A DNA stretch of 64,000 bases from Deinococcus cellulosilyticus NBRC 106333 = KACC 11606 (GCF_007990775.1 NZ_BJXB01000008.1:152329-216328); one strand, 5' to 3'; positions 35,346-44,732 are shown, counted from the stretch's first letter. Program-made: numbers and translations. Notes: a model not told the origin generated them from the letters alone.

Positions 35346-36219
35346 GGAACACCTCCTCCTTGCGGGTGTGGAACAGGTAGGCGTCTTCCAGGGAGGGGGT
35401 TACAGGCTGTGCATCGGGGTGAGGGGGCGTGGTACCGAGCATTCGCACCAGGACGCCATCTGCCTGCTGCACGCTGGCACTGATGACCCATTTGCGTTGC
35501 AGGTGCTGAAGTTCCGCTTCGGGGACCAGATGCTGCCAGACCTTGCCTTTCATGCTGTCCTGCAAAGCCCTGGTGTCGTTCTGGAACACCACCTGTCCTG
35601 CTGAGAGCAGAATCACCTGACGGGCTGCGGACTCCAGATCCGACACAATGTGGGTGGAAATCAGGATGATGCGTTCTTTTGCCATGGAGAGCAGCAGTTG
35701 TCGGAAACGCACCCGTTCTTCTGGATCAAGGCCCACGGTGGGCTCATCGAGGATCAGGAGGTCCGGTTCTCCAAGCAGGGCCTGGGCAATCCCCACCCGT
35801 TGCCGCATCCCACCGGAGAAATCACCAATGGGACGGTGCAGGGCACTGGAGAGGTTCAGGGCGTCCAGCAACTCCAGTGCCTGCTTTCTGGCTTTCAGGG
35901 ACGGGATGTTTTTCAGGGCAGCCACATAATCCAGAAACTCCAGTGGACTGAGGTTGGGGTAGGCATTGAAGTCCTGGGGCAGGTAACCCAGACGGGAACG
36001 CAGCACCTGCGGCCGCCCGGTGATGTCCTCCCCGTTCCAGAGCAGCTTTCCCCGGGTGGGCCGGGTGAGGGTGGCCAGAATGCGAATCAGGCTGGATTTT
36101 CCTGCCCCGTTGGGTCCCAGCAGACCCGTGATTCCGGGTTGCAGATGGAGGTTCACATCCTGCAGGGCGATTTTCTCTTTCGAATAACGGTGGGTGAGGT
36201 GCTCAATGCTCAGGTCCAT
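35317..36219 (-). CDS. ABC transporter ATP-binding protein
   Basis: The ATPase (about 300 residues) partner of the ABC-2 permease that overlaps its 3' end. Walker A GPNGAGKS near residue 36, Q-loop LPQDF, signature FSGGMRQRVGIAQALL, Walker B LLILDEPTVGLDPEE and the H-loop STHI are all intact. The last 80 residues form a C-terminal extension found in bacteriocin-type exporters. ATG 36219 is preferred because AGGAG (36233-36229) sits 9 bases upstream; ATG 36225 would be 3 bases from it. Confidence 0.92.
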   Translation of the reverse strand: MDLSIEHLTHRYSKEKIALQDVNLHLQPGITGLLGPNGAGKSSLIRILATLTRPTRGKLLWNGEDITGRPQVLRSRLGYLPQDFNAYPNLSPLEFLDYVAALKNIPSLKARKQALELLDALNLSSALHRPIGDFSGGMRQRVGIAQALLGEPDLLILDEPTVGLDPEERVRFRQLLLSMAKERIILISTHIVSDLESAARQVILLSAGQVVFQNDTRALQDSMKGKVWQHLVPEAELQHLQRKWVISASVQQADGVLVRMLGTTPPHPDAQPVTPSLEDAYLFHTRKEEVFHAQLAPRLG

Positions 36220-36349
36220 GTTCATTGCTCCTGGATGAATGTGCGGTGGTCTCAAAGAAGGGCCGCAGCGTTCTGGCCCTCATGATTGCCAAATGTACTG
36301 CACATGGAGGAGCAGGACTTCATCCAAAAGGAGGAGATGGGAATCAGGG

Positions 36350-36395
36350 ACAAAAAGAGAAGCCAGACGCCTCTGAATTTCTGAAGGCGTCTGGC
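36350..36395 (-). terminator. Terminator of the VWA gene
   Basis: On the minus strand GCCAGACGCCT/AGGCGTCTGGC (36395-36385 with 36372-36362), then TTCTCTTTTTG, just past the VWA stop. Confidence 0.78.
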
Positions 36396-36427
36396 ACCGT
36401 TGATTTGGAAATGTCTGCAGGATTTTT

Positions 36428-37621
36428 TCAGAGTGTCCCAGCAGGCTTTGCTCCGCCTGCCAGCACAATGTTCTGGCTTGCTGCCCACTCAGAGATCGGT
36501 CTGCGCTGGATCGCTGTGGCCATCAGGTCCGGAAACTGGTCCGGGGTGCAGGCAAAGCTGGGAATGTCAAAACCTGCAAAGGCCTCTGCCACACGGTGGT
36601 CAAAGCCAGGTTGACCGTCGTCGTTGAGGGCGAGCAATGCCACCACCTGCACCCCAGAGGCTTTCAGGTGGCCTGCGCGGCGGATCATGGCTTTCTGGTC
36701 TCCCCCTTCGTAAAGGTCGCTGATCAGGATCAGGATGGTTTCTTCGGGCCGCTCGATCAGCTTTTCGCAGTAAGCAAGTGCCTTGTTGATGTCGGTGCCC
36801 CCACCGAGTTGAATTCCGAAAAGCACCTCCACAGGGTCCGAAAGCTGGTCGGAGAGGTCCACGATCTCGGTGTCGAACACCACCATTTTGGTGCTGACAG
36901 ACTTGATGGAAGCCATCACCGCACCAAAGATGCTGGAATACACCACCGAAGTGCCCATGCTGCCCGACTGGTCAATGCACAGCACAATGTCCCTGAGGGC
37001 AGATTTCTTGCGGCCAAAGCCAATTCTGCGCTCTGGAATGATGCTCTTGTAATCCTGCTGGTAGTGCTTGAGGTTCGCCCGGATGGTGCGGTTCCAGTCC
37101 ATCTCGCTGTGCTTTGGACGGTTGTTGCGGATGGCCCGGTTCAGGCTTCCAGTGATGGCCTCCCGCATGGGCTCGGCCAGTTTGCGCTCCAGATCATCCA
37201 CGACCTTGCGAACCACCAGACGGGCAGTGTCTTTCACCTTGTTGGGCATCACGGACTGCAGACTGATCAGGGTGGCCGCCAGATGCACATTTGGCTCCAC
37301 GTTTTCCATGAATTCGGGTTCCAGCAGCATGCGTTCCATGCCCAGACGCTCGAAGGCGTCTTTCTGCATGACTTTCACCACACTGCTGGGGAAAAATTTG
37401 CGGATGTCTCCGAGCCACGCTGCAGCTTTGGGGGCACTGGACCCCAGACCTCCCGAGCGGTCCGAGTCATAGAGGGCTTCAAGCGCTTTATCCATGCGCA
37501 GGGCTTCACCCTGAAGTTTGCAGCCTGTGCCGTCCTGTTGCCCTCCCAGGATCAGTCTCCAGCGTTCCAGGCGGTTTGCGTTGTCCGGGTTTGAAACGGA
37601 ATTTGAATGGTTTGTGGTCAT
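36428..37621 (-). CDS. VWA-domain protein of the MoxR/DUF5682 system
   Basis: A 397-residue protein of the CoxE-like VWA class. The N-terminal helical part (residues about 1-205) holds WLGDIRKFFPSSVVKVMQKDAFERLG. The VWA domain follows with MIDAS DIVLCIDQSGSMGTSV, GGGTDINKALAYCE (Thr) and LILISDLYEGG (Asp). In other bacteria this protein is the usual companion of the MoxR, DUF5682, DUF5691 and SWIM genes found here at 40953-48646, yet an ABC pair, a DUF gene and ung separate it in this genome. A terminator lies between it and the downstream ABC genes. Confidence 0.88.
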   Translation of the reverse strand: MTTNHSNSVSNPDNANRLERWRLILGGQQDGTGCKLQGEALRMDKALEALYDSDRSGGLGSSAPKAAAWLGDIRKFFPSSVVKVMQKDAFERLGMERMLLEPEFMENVEPNVHLAATLISLQSVMPNKVKDTARLVVRKVVDDLERKLAEPMREAITGSLNRAIRNNRPKHSEMDWNRTIRANLKHYQQDYKSIIPERRIGFGRKKSALRDIVLCIDQSGSMGTSVVYSSIFGAVMASIKSVSTKMVVFDTEIVDLSDQLSDPVEVLFGIQLGGGTDINKALAYCEKLIERPEETILILISDLYEGGDQKAMIRRAGHLKASGVQVVALLALNDDGQPGFDHRVAEAFAGFDIPSFACTPDQFPDLMATAIQRRPISEWAASQNIVLAGGAKPAGTL

Positions 37622-37833
37622 GGGTGTCCTCTGGTTTATTTTAGCACGAACAGAATTCTTTGCATTGTTTTTGTGTTATAGCGTAATCACCCCTCACGGT
37701 TCCAGGCCAACCAAAGCAAGCAGGGTCATGGGATGTCTTTCCTGCTCTGGACGATCTGCTTTTCTCTGCCCCACACTCAAAGTAAGATTCAGGACTGGAA
37801 ACCCCCACGGTGTTCCCTCTGGAGGAGTGCACA

Positions 37834-38601
37834 ATGCTGGAATTTGAACACCTTACTTTTTCATTTGACCGTCAGGTCATCTTTCAAGACATGCAACTGG
37901 CCCTGCCCCAGAACACGTATGGCCTGATCGGGCGCAATGGCAGTGGAAAATCCACCCTGGTCAAACTCCTGCTGGGTGAACTGCACCCTTCCCAGGGTCG
38001 CATCCTGTTCGACGGCAAGCCCCTGATGCCCTCCTGCATTTCCTACATCCCAGAGAGCCTGAGTTTCGGACTGGACATACGGGTGCAGGAGTTTTTACGC
38101 TACATGGCTGGCATTCGTGGACTCAGCCTGAAGTGCATGCTGCAGATTGCAGAACAGCTGCATTTTGATGCCTTCCGCAGCCCCATGCGTGACCTCTCCT
38201 ACGGAATGCTGCAAAAACTCAACTGGATTCAGGGACTGGCCAAAGAGCAGGCCCGGATCTTGATCATGGATGAAGCCACCGTGGGTCTGGATGATGGTGC
38301 CCGCAACCAGGTTCTGGCTTATTTCAAAACCCACTTTGCAGACCGTCACGCTTTCATGATCTCCCACCGCCTGGATGACCTGCTGACCACCAGCACTGCC
38401 TACCTCGCCCTTCAGAACCACACCCTGCACCCCATCGATATTTTTAAATATGTGGATGTGCATCTGAAAGAACAACATGGAAATGCCATCGTCACCACCA
38501 CCCGCCCTTACCACCAGAGGGGAGACATCGACCCACAGAGGCTGCTCGGCATGGAAAACAGCATCGATTATGAGCGGCTGTACGGAGACCAGCATGGGTA
38601 A
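37834..38601 (+). CDS. ABC transporter ATP-binding protein
   Basis: A 255-residue ATPase with Walker A GRNGSGKS near residue 32, a Q-loop, a signature that reads LSYGMLQKLNWIQGL (SYGM instead of SGGQ), Walker B ILIMDEATVGLD and the H-loop MISHRLDD. The protein is short, with a 30-residue tail after the H-loop. GGAGGAG precedes ATG 37834; GTG 37810 is less likely. It overlaps the membrane protein that follows. Together they form a small ABC-2 exporter inserted in the middle of the MoxR-type locus. Confidence 0.88.
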   Translation: MLEFEHLTFSFDRQVIFQDMQLALPQNTYGLIGRNGSGKSTLVKLLLGELHPSQGRILFDGKPLMPSCISYIPESLSFGLDIRVQEFLRYMAGIRGLSLKCMLQIAEQLHFDAFRSPMRDLSYGMLQKLNWIQGLAKEQARILIMDEATVGLDDGARNQVLAYFKTHFADRHAFMISHRLDDLLTTSTAYLALQNHTLHPIDIFKYVDVHLKEQHGNAIVTTTRPYHQRGDIDPQRLLGMENSIDYERLYGDQHG

Positions 38602-39247
38602 AATGCTGCTTCTGGTGCGCCTGATGCTGCACGAGTATTACCTGCGCACCTTCTGCGTGATGGAAATCTTGATTGCCTTTCTGGCCTTCACGCTCAGTGA
38701 CCCTTCCCAGGACCCCCTGATGTTCCAGGAGCAACTGAGCCTGATGTTCTGCCTGACCAGTTTGCTGCTCGCATCCCGTCTGACGAGCCGTTTCAGGGGA
38801 AGCCTGCCGCGCATTCTGCGTGCAGAACTGGGCACCACCACCATTGCTCTGGGTCAGAACCTTGCCACCACGGTGCTCACCACCCTGCTGTATCTGCCCC
38901 TGATCCTGCGCTACAGTGTCCAGAGCCAGACATTGCCCACCAGTCTCCCTCATCTGATCCTGATGGCCTTTTTGTGCAGCAACCTGTTTTCTGTGCTGCT
39001 TTACAGAAAACACCTGAGCCTCAATCAGGGAGCAAAAGCCATCAACTCCACCTTTGGCCTGGGTGTCCTGCTGATCCTGGGGTGTTATTTTCTGGGCTCA
39101 CGCTCTCAGGTGGGGCAACTGCTGCCCTTTTTTGCCGGAGATGCGAACACCCTCCTGATCGCCATTCCCAAAACCCTGCTGTACTCTGCCCTGCTGCTGT
39201 GGAGCCTCCGGCACTTCACAAGACGCAAAAACATTCTGATGGATTGA
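38594..39247 (+). CDS. ABC transporter membrane protein (217 aa)
   Basis: About six hydrophobic helices (VMEILIAFLAFTLS, LSLMFCLTSLLLASRL, LPHLILMAFLCSNLFSVLL, FGLGVLLILGCYFLGS, and the ending NTLLIAIPKTLLYSALLLWSL). ATG 38594 overlaps the ATPase stop in ATGGGTAAAATG and has CGGAG upstream. It is probably the permease of the ATPase at 37834. I do not recognise a family and the substrate is unknown. Confidence 0.8.
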   Translation: MGKMLLLVRLMLHEYYLRTFCVMEILIAFLAFTLSDPSQDPLMFQEQLSLMFCLTSLLLASRLTSRFRGSLPRILRAELGTTTIALGQNLATTVLTTLLYLPLILRYSVQSQTLPTSLPHLILMAFLCSNLFSVLLYRKHLSLNQGAKAINSTFGLGVLLILGCYFLGSRSQVGQLLPFFAGDANTLLIAIPKTLLYSALLLWSLRHFTRRKNILMD

Positions 39248-39250
39248 ACA

Positions 39251-40027
39251 TCAGTCCTTTTTCCAGAACTGCCACCACTGCCTGCGCCTGGTCTGCATCT
39301 GGGCAATGAAATGGCGCATCTCTCCGGCCTGCAGGACTTTTTGCTCATCGGGCACAAAAATGAAATGCACCTTGAAGAGTTTGAAAGGCCCTCTGGGTTT
39401 CAGGGTGTGCTCCTGAACGGCCTCCACCCCCAGTTCCCAGGGTTCCCCATTAAGCAGGCACTCCACAAAAGGTTCATTCCCCTCCATGGAGTGCATCACC
39501 AGACGCCAGTCGTACACCCCGAACTCGGTGAAATCGGTGGGAATGGCCCGCTGATTGACCAGTTCCACCCATGGCTGGGAGTGAAAGTGACTCAGCACTG
39601 CAGCACGGGTCTCAGGCTTCGGGGCACGCACCTGAGGGGTCCCCACATAAACCTTCCAGGTGCGAAGGAGACCAAACTCCGCATTCAGGCTGAACACCTG
39701 GTACTCGGGCTCCATGTTTTCAACGCACTGCCAGAGCACCTCATACATGGCGTTGCGCCAGTTGCGGCAGCCCTCATGGATGGCCTCCTGCGCGTCCTGC
39801 CCGAACTCGGTGATGCGTTCAGAAAGGGGACCGGACTGGGGATAGCGTTCCAGAAAGACCCGGAACTCCAGACCCACCTGCACCATGGTCGGGTGCTCCT
39901 GGCGGGCAAACTCCCGCACGGAACCCTTCATGCCTGGAAGCGAGAACGTGACGTCAGACTCCCGCACCCTCACCTGCATGGCCGGGAACATCTGACGCAG
40001 GCTCTCTGCAATCCATTTTTCGGACAT
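39251..40027 (-). CDS. Uncharacterised protein (258 aa), possibly DUF6348
   Basis: A soluble acidic protein with no signal or helix. Features are WIAESLRQMFPAMQVRV at the start, a central WKVYVGTPQVRAPKP, WVELVNQRAIPTDFTEFGVYDWRL, and a very basic Trp-rich end (RRRQWWQFWKKD). The layout suggests DUF6348, from memory only. Its ATG directly follows the ung stop (TGA then ATG with GGAGGGG upstream), so it is translationally coupled to ung. Function unknown. Confidence 0.75.
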   Translation of the reverse strand: MSEKWIAESLRQMFPAMQVRVRESDVTFSLPGMKGSVREFARQEHPTMVQVGLEFRVFLERYPQSGPLSERITEFGQDAQEAIHEGCRNWRNAMYEVLWQCVENMEPEYQVFSLNAEFGLLRTWKVYVGTPQVRAPKPETRAAVLSHFHSQPWVELVNQRAIPTDFTEFGVYDWRLVMHSMEGNEPFVECLLNGEPWELGVEAVQEHTLKPRGPFKLFKVHFIFVPDEQKVLQAGEMRHFIAQMQTRRRQWWQFWKKD

Positions 40028-40708
40028 TCACCCCTCCGGGAGTTGCCAGTCGATCGGGGGCAAATTTGCCTCCTCAAGTGCCTGATTGGTGCGACTGAAA
40101 GGACGACTGCCAAGAAAATGCTTCACACTTAACGGACTCGGGTGGCCTGACTCCAGCACCACATGCTGCGGGCCAGAGATCAGTTTCTTCTTCTTCCTAG
40201 CGTAACTGCCCCAGAGGATAAAAACCACCCTTTCGGTCTTTCGATTCACCGCCTGAATGATCGCATCCGTAAATTCCTCCCAGCCCTGGTTGGCATGGGA
40301 GTTGGGTTCTGCTTCCCGCACGGTGAGCACAGCATTCAGCATCAGGACACCCTGCTCTGCCCAGTGGATGAGTTCCCCATGTTTCGGAGCCTTGAAACCC
40401 ACATCCTCTTTCAATTCCTTGTAAATGTTCTTCAATGAAGGCGGAGGGGTCACGCCCTTTTTCACACTGAAACTCAGACCATGCGCCTGACCTGCACCGT
40501 GATAAGGGTCCTGGCCCAGAATCAGCACCCGCACGTTCGCATAAGGGGTCAGTCTGAGGGCCGAAAACAGGTCCTCTCTGGGAGGGTAAACCTTGTTGTT
40601 GGCGTACTGCTCTTCCAGAAAGGCTTCCAGAGCAGCAAATTTTGGGGAATCCAGGACATCTTTCAAAACGTCTTGCCAGTCAGCGGGGATTAATTCACGT
40701 AGGTTCAT
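40028..40708 (-). CDS. ung: Uracil-DNA glycosylase
   Basis: Family 1 uracil-DNA glycosylase, 226 residues, which removes uracil from DNA as the first step of base excision repair. The water-activating motif GQDPYHGAGQAHGLSFSV is at about residue 64, the FANK-like segment reads LLMLNAVLTVREAEPNSHANQGWEEFTD, and the DNA-intercalating loop motif HPSPLS is near 187. All key residues are present. It forms a unit with the DUF gene behind it. The upstream gap (40709-40952) contains composite repeat copy C and no clear promoter of its own. Confidence 0.97.
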   Translation of the reverse strand: MNLRELIPADWQDVLKDVLDSPKFAALEAFLEEQYANNKVYPPREDLFSALRLTPYANVRVLILGQDPYHGAGQAHGLSFSVKKGVTPPPSLKNIYKELKEDVGFKAPKHGELIHWAEQGVLMLNAVLTVREAEPNSHANQGWEEFTDAIIQAVNRKTERVVFILWGSYARKKKKLISGPQHVVLESGHPSPLSVKHFLGSRPFSRTNQALEEANLPPIDWQLPEG

Positions 40709-40769
40709 GGGTTACTCCTTAATTGTTGGATCTTTATTGCTGGAAAGGTTGTAGGCCGAGTGTGTTAAG

Positions 40770-40944
40770 CAGAAGGCAGAAGGTCGAAGGCAGCGACCCA
40801 GTGCGAAGCAGGCCGTACTGCAAGCACGTCTTGGGGGTCAAGACAGAAGGCATGGCACAGGAAAACGACTTCATCGTTTTTACGGCCTTCATGAAGCTCT
40901 GGCATCAGCTTTAAAGAAGAGCCTTCTGCTTTCTGCCTTCTGCT
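40770..40944. repeat. Composite heptamer-bounded element, copy C
   Basis: A 175-bp element bounded by GCAGAAGGCAGAAGG at the left and the inverse CCTTCTGCTTTCTGCCTTCT at the right, with CCCAGTGCGA, a CACGT and GGGGGTCAAGACAGAAGGC inside, as in copies A and B. It replaces GCCGAGA arms with GCAGAAG arms. It fills the gap between ung and the DUF5682 gene. Confidence 0.75.
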
Positions 40945-40952
40945 CTCACCCA

Positions 40953-43160
40953 TCATGCGCTCCCCAGAATCATGTGCAGCAAGGGAAGCACTTTTTCCCC
41001 TCTCTGAACATTGACCCCTTCATGGTCACCAGAGGCAATGAGGCTCTGGCCCTGTCTGGCCTGCTCTCCGAGTTTCTGGCGTTCTGCTGGGACAAAGGTG
41101 GAGAAGGTGCGTCGCATGAGGGGGAGGATGCGCTGGAAGCCCTCATCGGAAAGTTCACTGACCCACTGGTCGAGCAGATTCCAGAGGTTGTGGTCGTGGA
41201 TCAGGATCAGGCCACTGCCTTTCAGGAACCCCTCGGCCCAGTTGGCGGCCTGTTCGGGTTCAGGGTTGCTGAGGCCCAGACGGAAAGATTTCGAGACTTC
41301 TTCGGGGGTGAGTTCATGGGTGTCGTTCAGCAGGCGCACCACCCGTCCAGTCACCAGACCATGCACGCCGCTCTGGGTGGAGATTTTTCTCAGGGCACGC
41401 TGCCACTCCTTCAGGTATTCTTCGTTTTGCAGGTTGCGCAGGGCAGCGTGGGTGCTCTGGATCAGTTCCATCATCTGTGTGGCGGCTTCATCGTCCAGAG
41501 AGGCCACAGCATTGGACAGGCCCACGCACACCCGGGCGATCAGGCCATCAAGCACGTGCAGCAGAAGCTGGGTGTCGGTCTGGCGCACGTTGCCGTAACG
41601 GGCCACCTGCCCGAGACTGGGAATGGCCTGCATCAGGTGGGTCACATCCGTGCTGCTTGCGGCCAGATCACTGAGCTTCTCAATGCTTCTGTGGGTGGCC
41701 TCGGACAGGTTGGCCAGCAAGGTGTCCTGCAAAACGTGGGTGACTTCTGGCAGGGCCGTGGCATGCTGGATCAGCTCCAGAACACGGTGCTCTGAAGCGG
41801 TTGCGACGGTTTGCCCGTAACGTCCAGCCTCAATCAGGCGGATTTCATATTCAGGCATCCATTGCAGGGTCCAGCCTTCCTTGAAGGTGCCCTTGGTGGA
41901 CACCGGACGGAACTCCCCCCAGTTCACCCCGAGCAGGCGAAGTCGGTGCAGCACCTGGGAGCGCTCCAGATCGGTCTCTTTGCGAAGGTCCAGATCGATG
42001 TCCTTTGCTCCAGCAGAGGGCTGCAACCGGAGGCGTTTCTGCAGGGCCTGCAGGTCACGGGAAAGAGGAGCACTGGGCACCTCTGCAGGCACCGTTCCAA
42101 GCTCCTCACCCAGGATCAGTTCCTGATGAATCACCTGCACCATCGAATCATCCCCGAAGCACAGCACGGCACGCACAGCGTCCATCAGTTCAGGAAGGCC
42201 AGGGACCTTGCGCTGGGTCAGGGCGGTCAGGGTGTCGGCCAGACGCACCGCCTCAATCACCGAGGCACTGGAAGCGTCCAGGTCTTTGCTTCTCAGAAGC
42301 TGTGCCACCCGCACCATCCAGGAGACGGTGGGATTCTCGGGATTTCGCCACAGATGCGAATACCAGCCTGGAGATTCCACCCCGGCCCCATATCCGCTGC
42401 TGAAGGCCAGACGCCCGTGGGTCCAGGGCACCCAGGTCATGGCGACTTTGGTCTTCGGGAGGTCTTTCAGGAGGGCTTTGTCTGCTTTTGCGTTGCCCAG
42501 ATCCAGCAGTGCAGGGGCGTGCCATGCTCCGCAAATCACGGCAATCTTCTCAAAACCGTCCTTCTGGGCTTTGCGGATGGTTTCCCGCATGAAAGCTTCA
42601 CGCTGTTCCTCGAAGGCGGTGGCCGGTCTGGGGGCATCTTCGGGAGTCACCAGAAGCTCCCTGAGGGCACCCATCGCACCCAGCACCGCCTCAAAGATCC
42701 CCTCTTCATTGCCTCTAAGCTCCACATGGTGCTCCCACCAGCGTTCACTGTCCGAATAACCTGCAGCCTCTGCCAGATGGGAAATCGGGTCCTTCTGGAA
42801 AGGGCTTGCCTCGATCATTTCTTCCACAACGGCTTCCCGGGGGGCAAGCCAGTGCACTTGCGGCATGTCCATGAAACGCACCCGCACACCATGCTGGGCA
42901 CCGTATTTCATGGCAATCCACTCAGGGCTGAACTCTGCAAAAGGAAAGAAGGCACAGCGACCCGGATCTTCTGGAACATAAGAAAGCATGGCCACCGGGG
43001 GCTTCAATTCTTCGGATTCCAGATACCCCAGCAGAGGTTCGGCCTCAGGGGGGCCTTCGATCAGGATCACATCGGGTTCCAGTCGTTCCAGGGCAGCTTT
43101 CAGGCTGCGGGCGGACCCTGGTCCGTGGTGACGGATGCCAAAAAGATGCACATTTGACAC
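40953..43160 (-). CDS. DUF5682 family protein of the MoxR/SWIM system
   Basis: A 735-residue cytoplasmic protein that opens VHLFGIRHHGPGSARSLKAAL and EPDVILIEGPPEAEPL, the DUF5682 hallmark. The core contains IAVICGAWHAPAL at about residue 205. His and Glu residues in RHHGPGS, LIEGPP and CGAWH resemble the metal-site pattern of the TraB/EreA/ChaN superfamily, so a metallo-hydrolase activity is possible (inference). The C-terminal two-thirds is helical and repeat-like. In many bacteria the gene sits beside MoxR, VWA, SWIM and DUF5691 genes, and it does so here. Confidence 0.85.
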   Translation of the reverse strand: MSNVHLFGIRHHGPGSARSLKAALERLEPDVILIEGPPEAEPLLGYLESEELKPPVAMLSYVPEDPGRCAFFPFAEFSPEWIAMKYGAQHGVRVRFMDMPQVHWLAPREAVVEEMIEASPFQKDPISHLAEAAGYSDSERWWEHHVELRGNEEGIFEAVLGAMGALRELLVTPEDAPRPATAFEEQREAFMRETIRKAQKDGFEKIAVICGAWHAPALLDLGNAKADKALLKDLPKTKVAMTWVPWTHGRLAFSSGYGAGVESPGWYSHLWRNPENPTVSWMVRVAQLLRSKDLDASSASVIEAVRLADTLTALTQRKVPGLPELMDAVRAVLCFGDDSMVQVIHQELILGEELGTVPAEVPSAPLSRDLQALQKRLRLQPSAGAKDIDLDLRKETDLERSQVLHRLRLLGVNWGEFRPVSTKGTFKEGWTLQWMPEYEIRLIEAGRYGQTVATASEHRVLELIQHATALPEVTHVLQDTLLANLSEATHRSIEKLSDLAASSTDVTHLMQAIPSLGQVARYGNVRQTDTQLLLHVLDGLIARVCVGLSNAVASLDDEAATQMMELIQSTHAALRNLQNEEYLKEWQRALRKISTQSGVHGLVTGRVVRLLNDTHELTPEEVSKSFRLGLSNPEPEQAANWAEGFLKGSGLILIHDHNLWNLLDQWVSELSDEGFQRILPLMRRTFSTFVPAERQKLGEQARQGQSLIASGDHEGVNVQRGEKVLPLLHMILGSA

Positions 43161-43163
43161 GAT

Positions 43164-43829
43164 TTACTCCCGTTTCTGCCACTTCATGTGGACTTCGATT
43201 TTACGGCTGGCTTCGCCTTCCCAGGCCACCTGCAATCCTGCATCCTTCAGGGTTCTGAAAATGGCTTCAGCAATGTCTTGTTTGATCTTAAGATCGTTGT
43301 AAAAATCCTGATATCCCAGATAGAGCTTCCCATTCTCAATCACCTTGTCCACATGATGACCCGTGTAATAAACATAACCCTCGATTTTTACGGGCTTTGA
43401 ATCCAACCAGCCATAATAAAATTTATCTTCTATTTCCAGTTCGTCAAATGCATCTATAATGCCAGATCGCTGGAGCCTGTAAATGACCTCAAATTCCATA
43501 GACCTTTCTTTTAACTCATCCAATGCTTCATATGGTGCTGAAGAGGAAGTGCCCTTCATGTTCTGCAACACCATGACGCCTTGGCGTTCCAGTTCAGCAA
43601 AAGCTTGCTGTAGAAGGTCATGATCCGTAGGAAATTCCCAGCTTTTTTGTTCCTCTCGAAATTCCCCAAACAGACGGTCCACCAGGGCCTCAAAGGGCGC
43701 ACGATTATCTGGATTTCTCCAATCTGTCACATAATCCACAAGAAACCATTGCTTAAAAGTCTCTGCAGTGTCAAAACCACCCCAGATTCGTAGACGCATT
43801 TGCTCTTCAATTTCTTTCCAATCTTCCAT
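43164..43829 (-). CDS. Uncharacterised AT-rich cargo gene (221 aa)
   Basis: A soluble protein rich in Trp, Tyr and acidic residues (MEDWKEIEEQMRLRIWGGFD, YYTGHHVDKVIENGKLYLGYQDFY). I do not recognise it with confidence; a DUF6891-like protein is possible. By eye it uses many more A/T-ending codons than its neighbours (roughly 43250-43800), which suggests a recently acquired gene. It is wedged between the DUF5682 stop (three bases away) and the next small gene, so it is in the same transcript. It could be an accessory, substrate or immunity-type protein of the system. Confidence 0.7.
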   Translation of the reverse strand: MEDWKEIEEQMRLRIWGGFDTAETFKQWFLVDYVTDWRNPDNRAPFEALVDRLFGEFREEQKSWEFPTDHDLLQQAFAELERQGVMVLQNMKGTSSSAPYEALDELKERSMEFEVIYRLQRSGIIDAFDELEIEDKFYYGWLDSKPVKIEGYVYYTGHHVDKVIENGKLYLGYQDFYNDLKIKQDIAEAIFRTLKDAGLQVAWEGEASRKIEVHMKWQKRE

Positions 43830-43852
43830 CTTTTACCCTGCTCCCCCGTACT

Positions 43853-43877
43853 TGTAGGGGCGCAGCGTGCTGCGCCC
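43853..43877. repeat. REP-like hairpin, copy 6
   Basis: TGTAGGGGCGCAGCGTGCTGC followed by GCCC; the stem GGGCGCAGC/GCTGCGCCC is perfect. It lies in the gap between two small genes of the MoxR operon. Confidence 0.8.
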
Positions 43878-43901
43878 TCTCCCCCGTCATGGCAAAAGCT
43901 T

Positions 43902-44354
43902 TTACCCGTCCATCTCCCCCTGATAAAGCCCCATGTCCCTGGCCTCAATGGAGTAGATGGTTGAGGTTGCCGGCGTGTCCCCGTAGAACACCAGATCCAC
44001 ACCTGAGGCAAATTTGAGGGTCAGGTTTTCGGGATCGTAGGTGTAGGTCAGGTTTTCGGCCTCGGCGGCACGCATGGTGTCGAGGATATGCACGCCCTGT
44101 TTCAACACCCAGGGATCAAGTTCCTGTGTGCTTCCCAGCGTGGGAACCTCGAAGTCCTGGGTGTGGATCATGTAAAGCTGTTTGCCTTTTGGGGTGAAGG
44201 CAAACTCGAACAGGCCATATTCCAGCGTGTGGGCGAAAGTGTCGGTGTACTCGTAGGTGGGTTCACCCAGAGCAGCTTTGAGGTCTTCTGGGCTGGCCCC
44301 AAGGGGAACACCAGCGAAGGCGCGGGTTTTCAGGAAGTCCAGGAGTTGGATCAT
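43902..44354 (-). CDS. Uncharacterised protein (150 aa)
   Basis: A soluble acidic protein with AFAGVPLGASPEDLKAALGEP at the start, a pattern seen in bacterial small proteins that act as immunity or accessory factors, and beta-rich sequence afterwards (YEYTDTFAHTLEYGLFEFAF, VDLVFYGDTPATSTIYSIEAR). I cannot assign it to a named family. A REP-like hairpin separates it from the AT-rich gene. It shares the operon of the MoxR genes. Confidence 0.75.
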   Translation of the reverse strand: MIQLLDFLKTRAFAGVPLGASPEDLKAALGEPTYEYTDTFAHTLEYGLFEFAFTPKGKQLYMIHTQDFEVPTLGSTQELDPWVLKQGVHILDTMRAAEAENLTYTYDPENLTLKFASGVDLVFYGDTPATSTIYSIEARDMGLYQGEMDG

Positions 44355-44372
44355 GGGAAGGGTCCTTTCAGG

Positions 44373-44732
44373 TCAGATGGTCTCTAAATACCCGAAAAAC
44401 TCATCGGGCGTCAATCCATCCGGGGTGGTTGCTTCTGCATCCTGAAAAGCCTCCAGCCGCTGTTGAGGGGTGAATTGCAGTTGCTCAAAGATGGGGAGCA
44501 CCTGCTGAGCATAAGCCTCCAGTGCTTCCCGCACAGCCCGATTGCCTTCTGGTTCGTACATCCCAAACCGTTCTGGCAGGGTGTATCCGGGTCGGGGTTT
44601 GAGGACGCTGAGGTACACCGCATCGAACATCTGCTCCCGAACATCGGTGTCAAAGATCTCTCCGTGGTTTTCGGCCACTGCATTTAAACGGTCGAGCAAT
44701 GTGCTCAAAGCTGCTTGGAGTTCTGCAGACAT
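44373..44732 (-). CDS. Uncharacterised protein (119 aa) coupled to MoxR
   Basis: A helical, acidic protein. ATG 44732 overlaps the MoxR stop in TGATG, so it is translated with MoxR. It contains LSTLLDRLNAVAENHGEIFDTD at the start and FTPQQRLEAFQDAEATTPDG near the end. There is a single longer frame to 44771 with no ribosome site. The coupling suggests a direct partner or regulator of the ATPase. I do not recognise a family. Confidence 0.7.
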   Translation of the reverse strand: MSAELQAALSTLLDRLNAVAENHGEIFDTDVREQMFDAVYLSVLKPRPGYTLPERFGMYEPEGNRAVREALEAYAQQVLPIFEQLQFTPQQRLEAFQDAEATTPDGLTPDEFFGYLETI

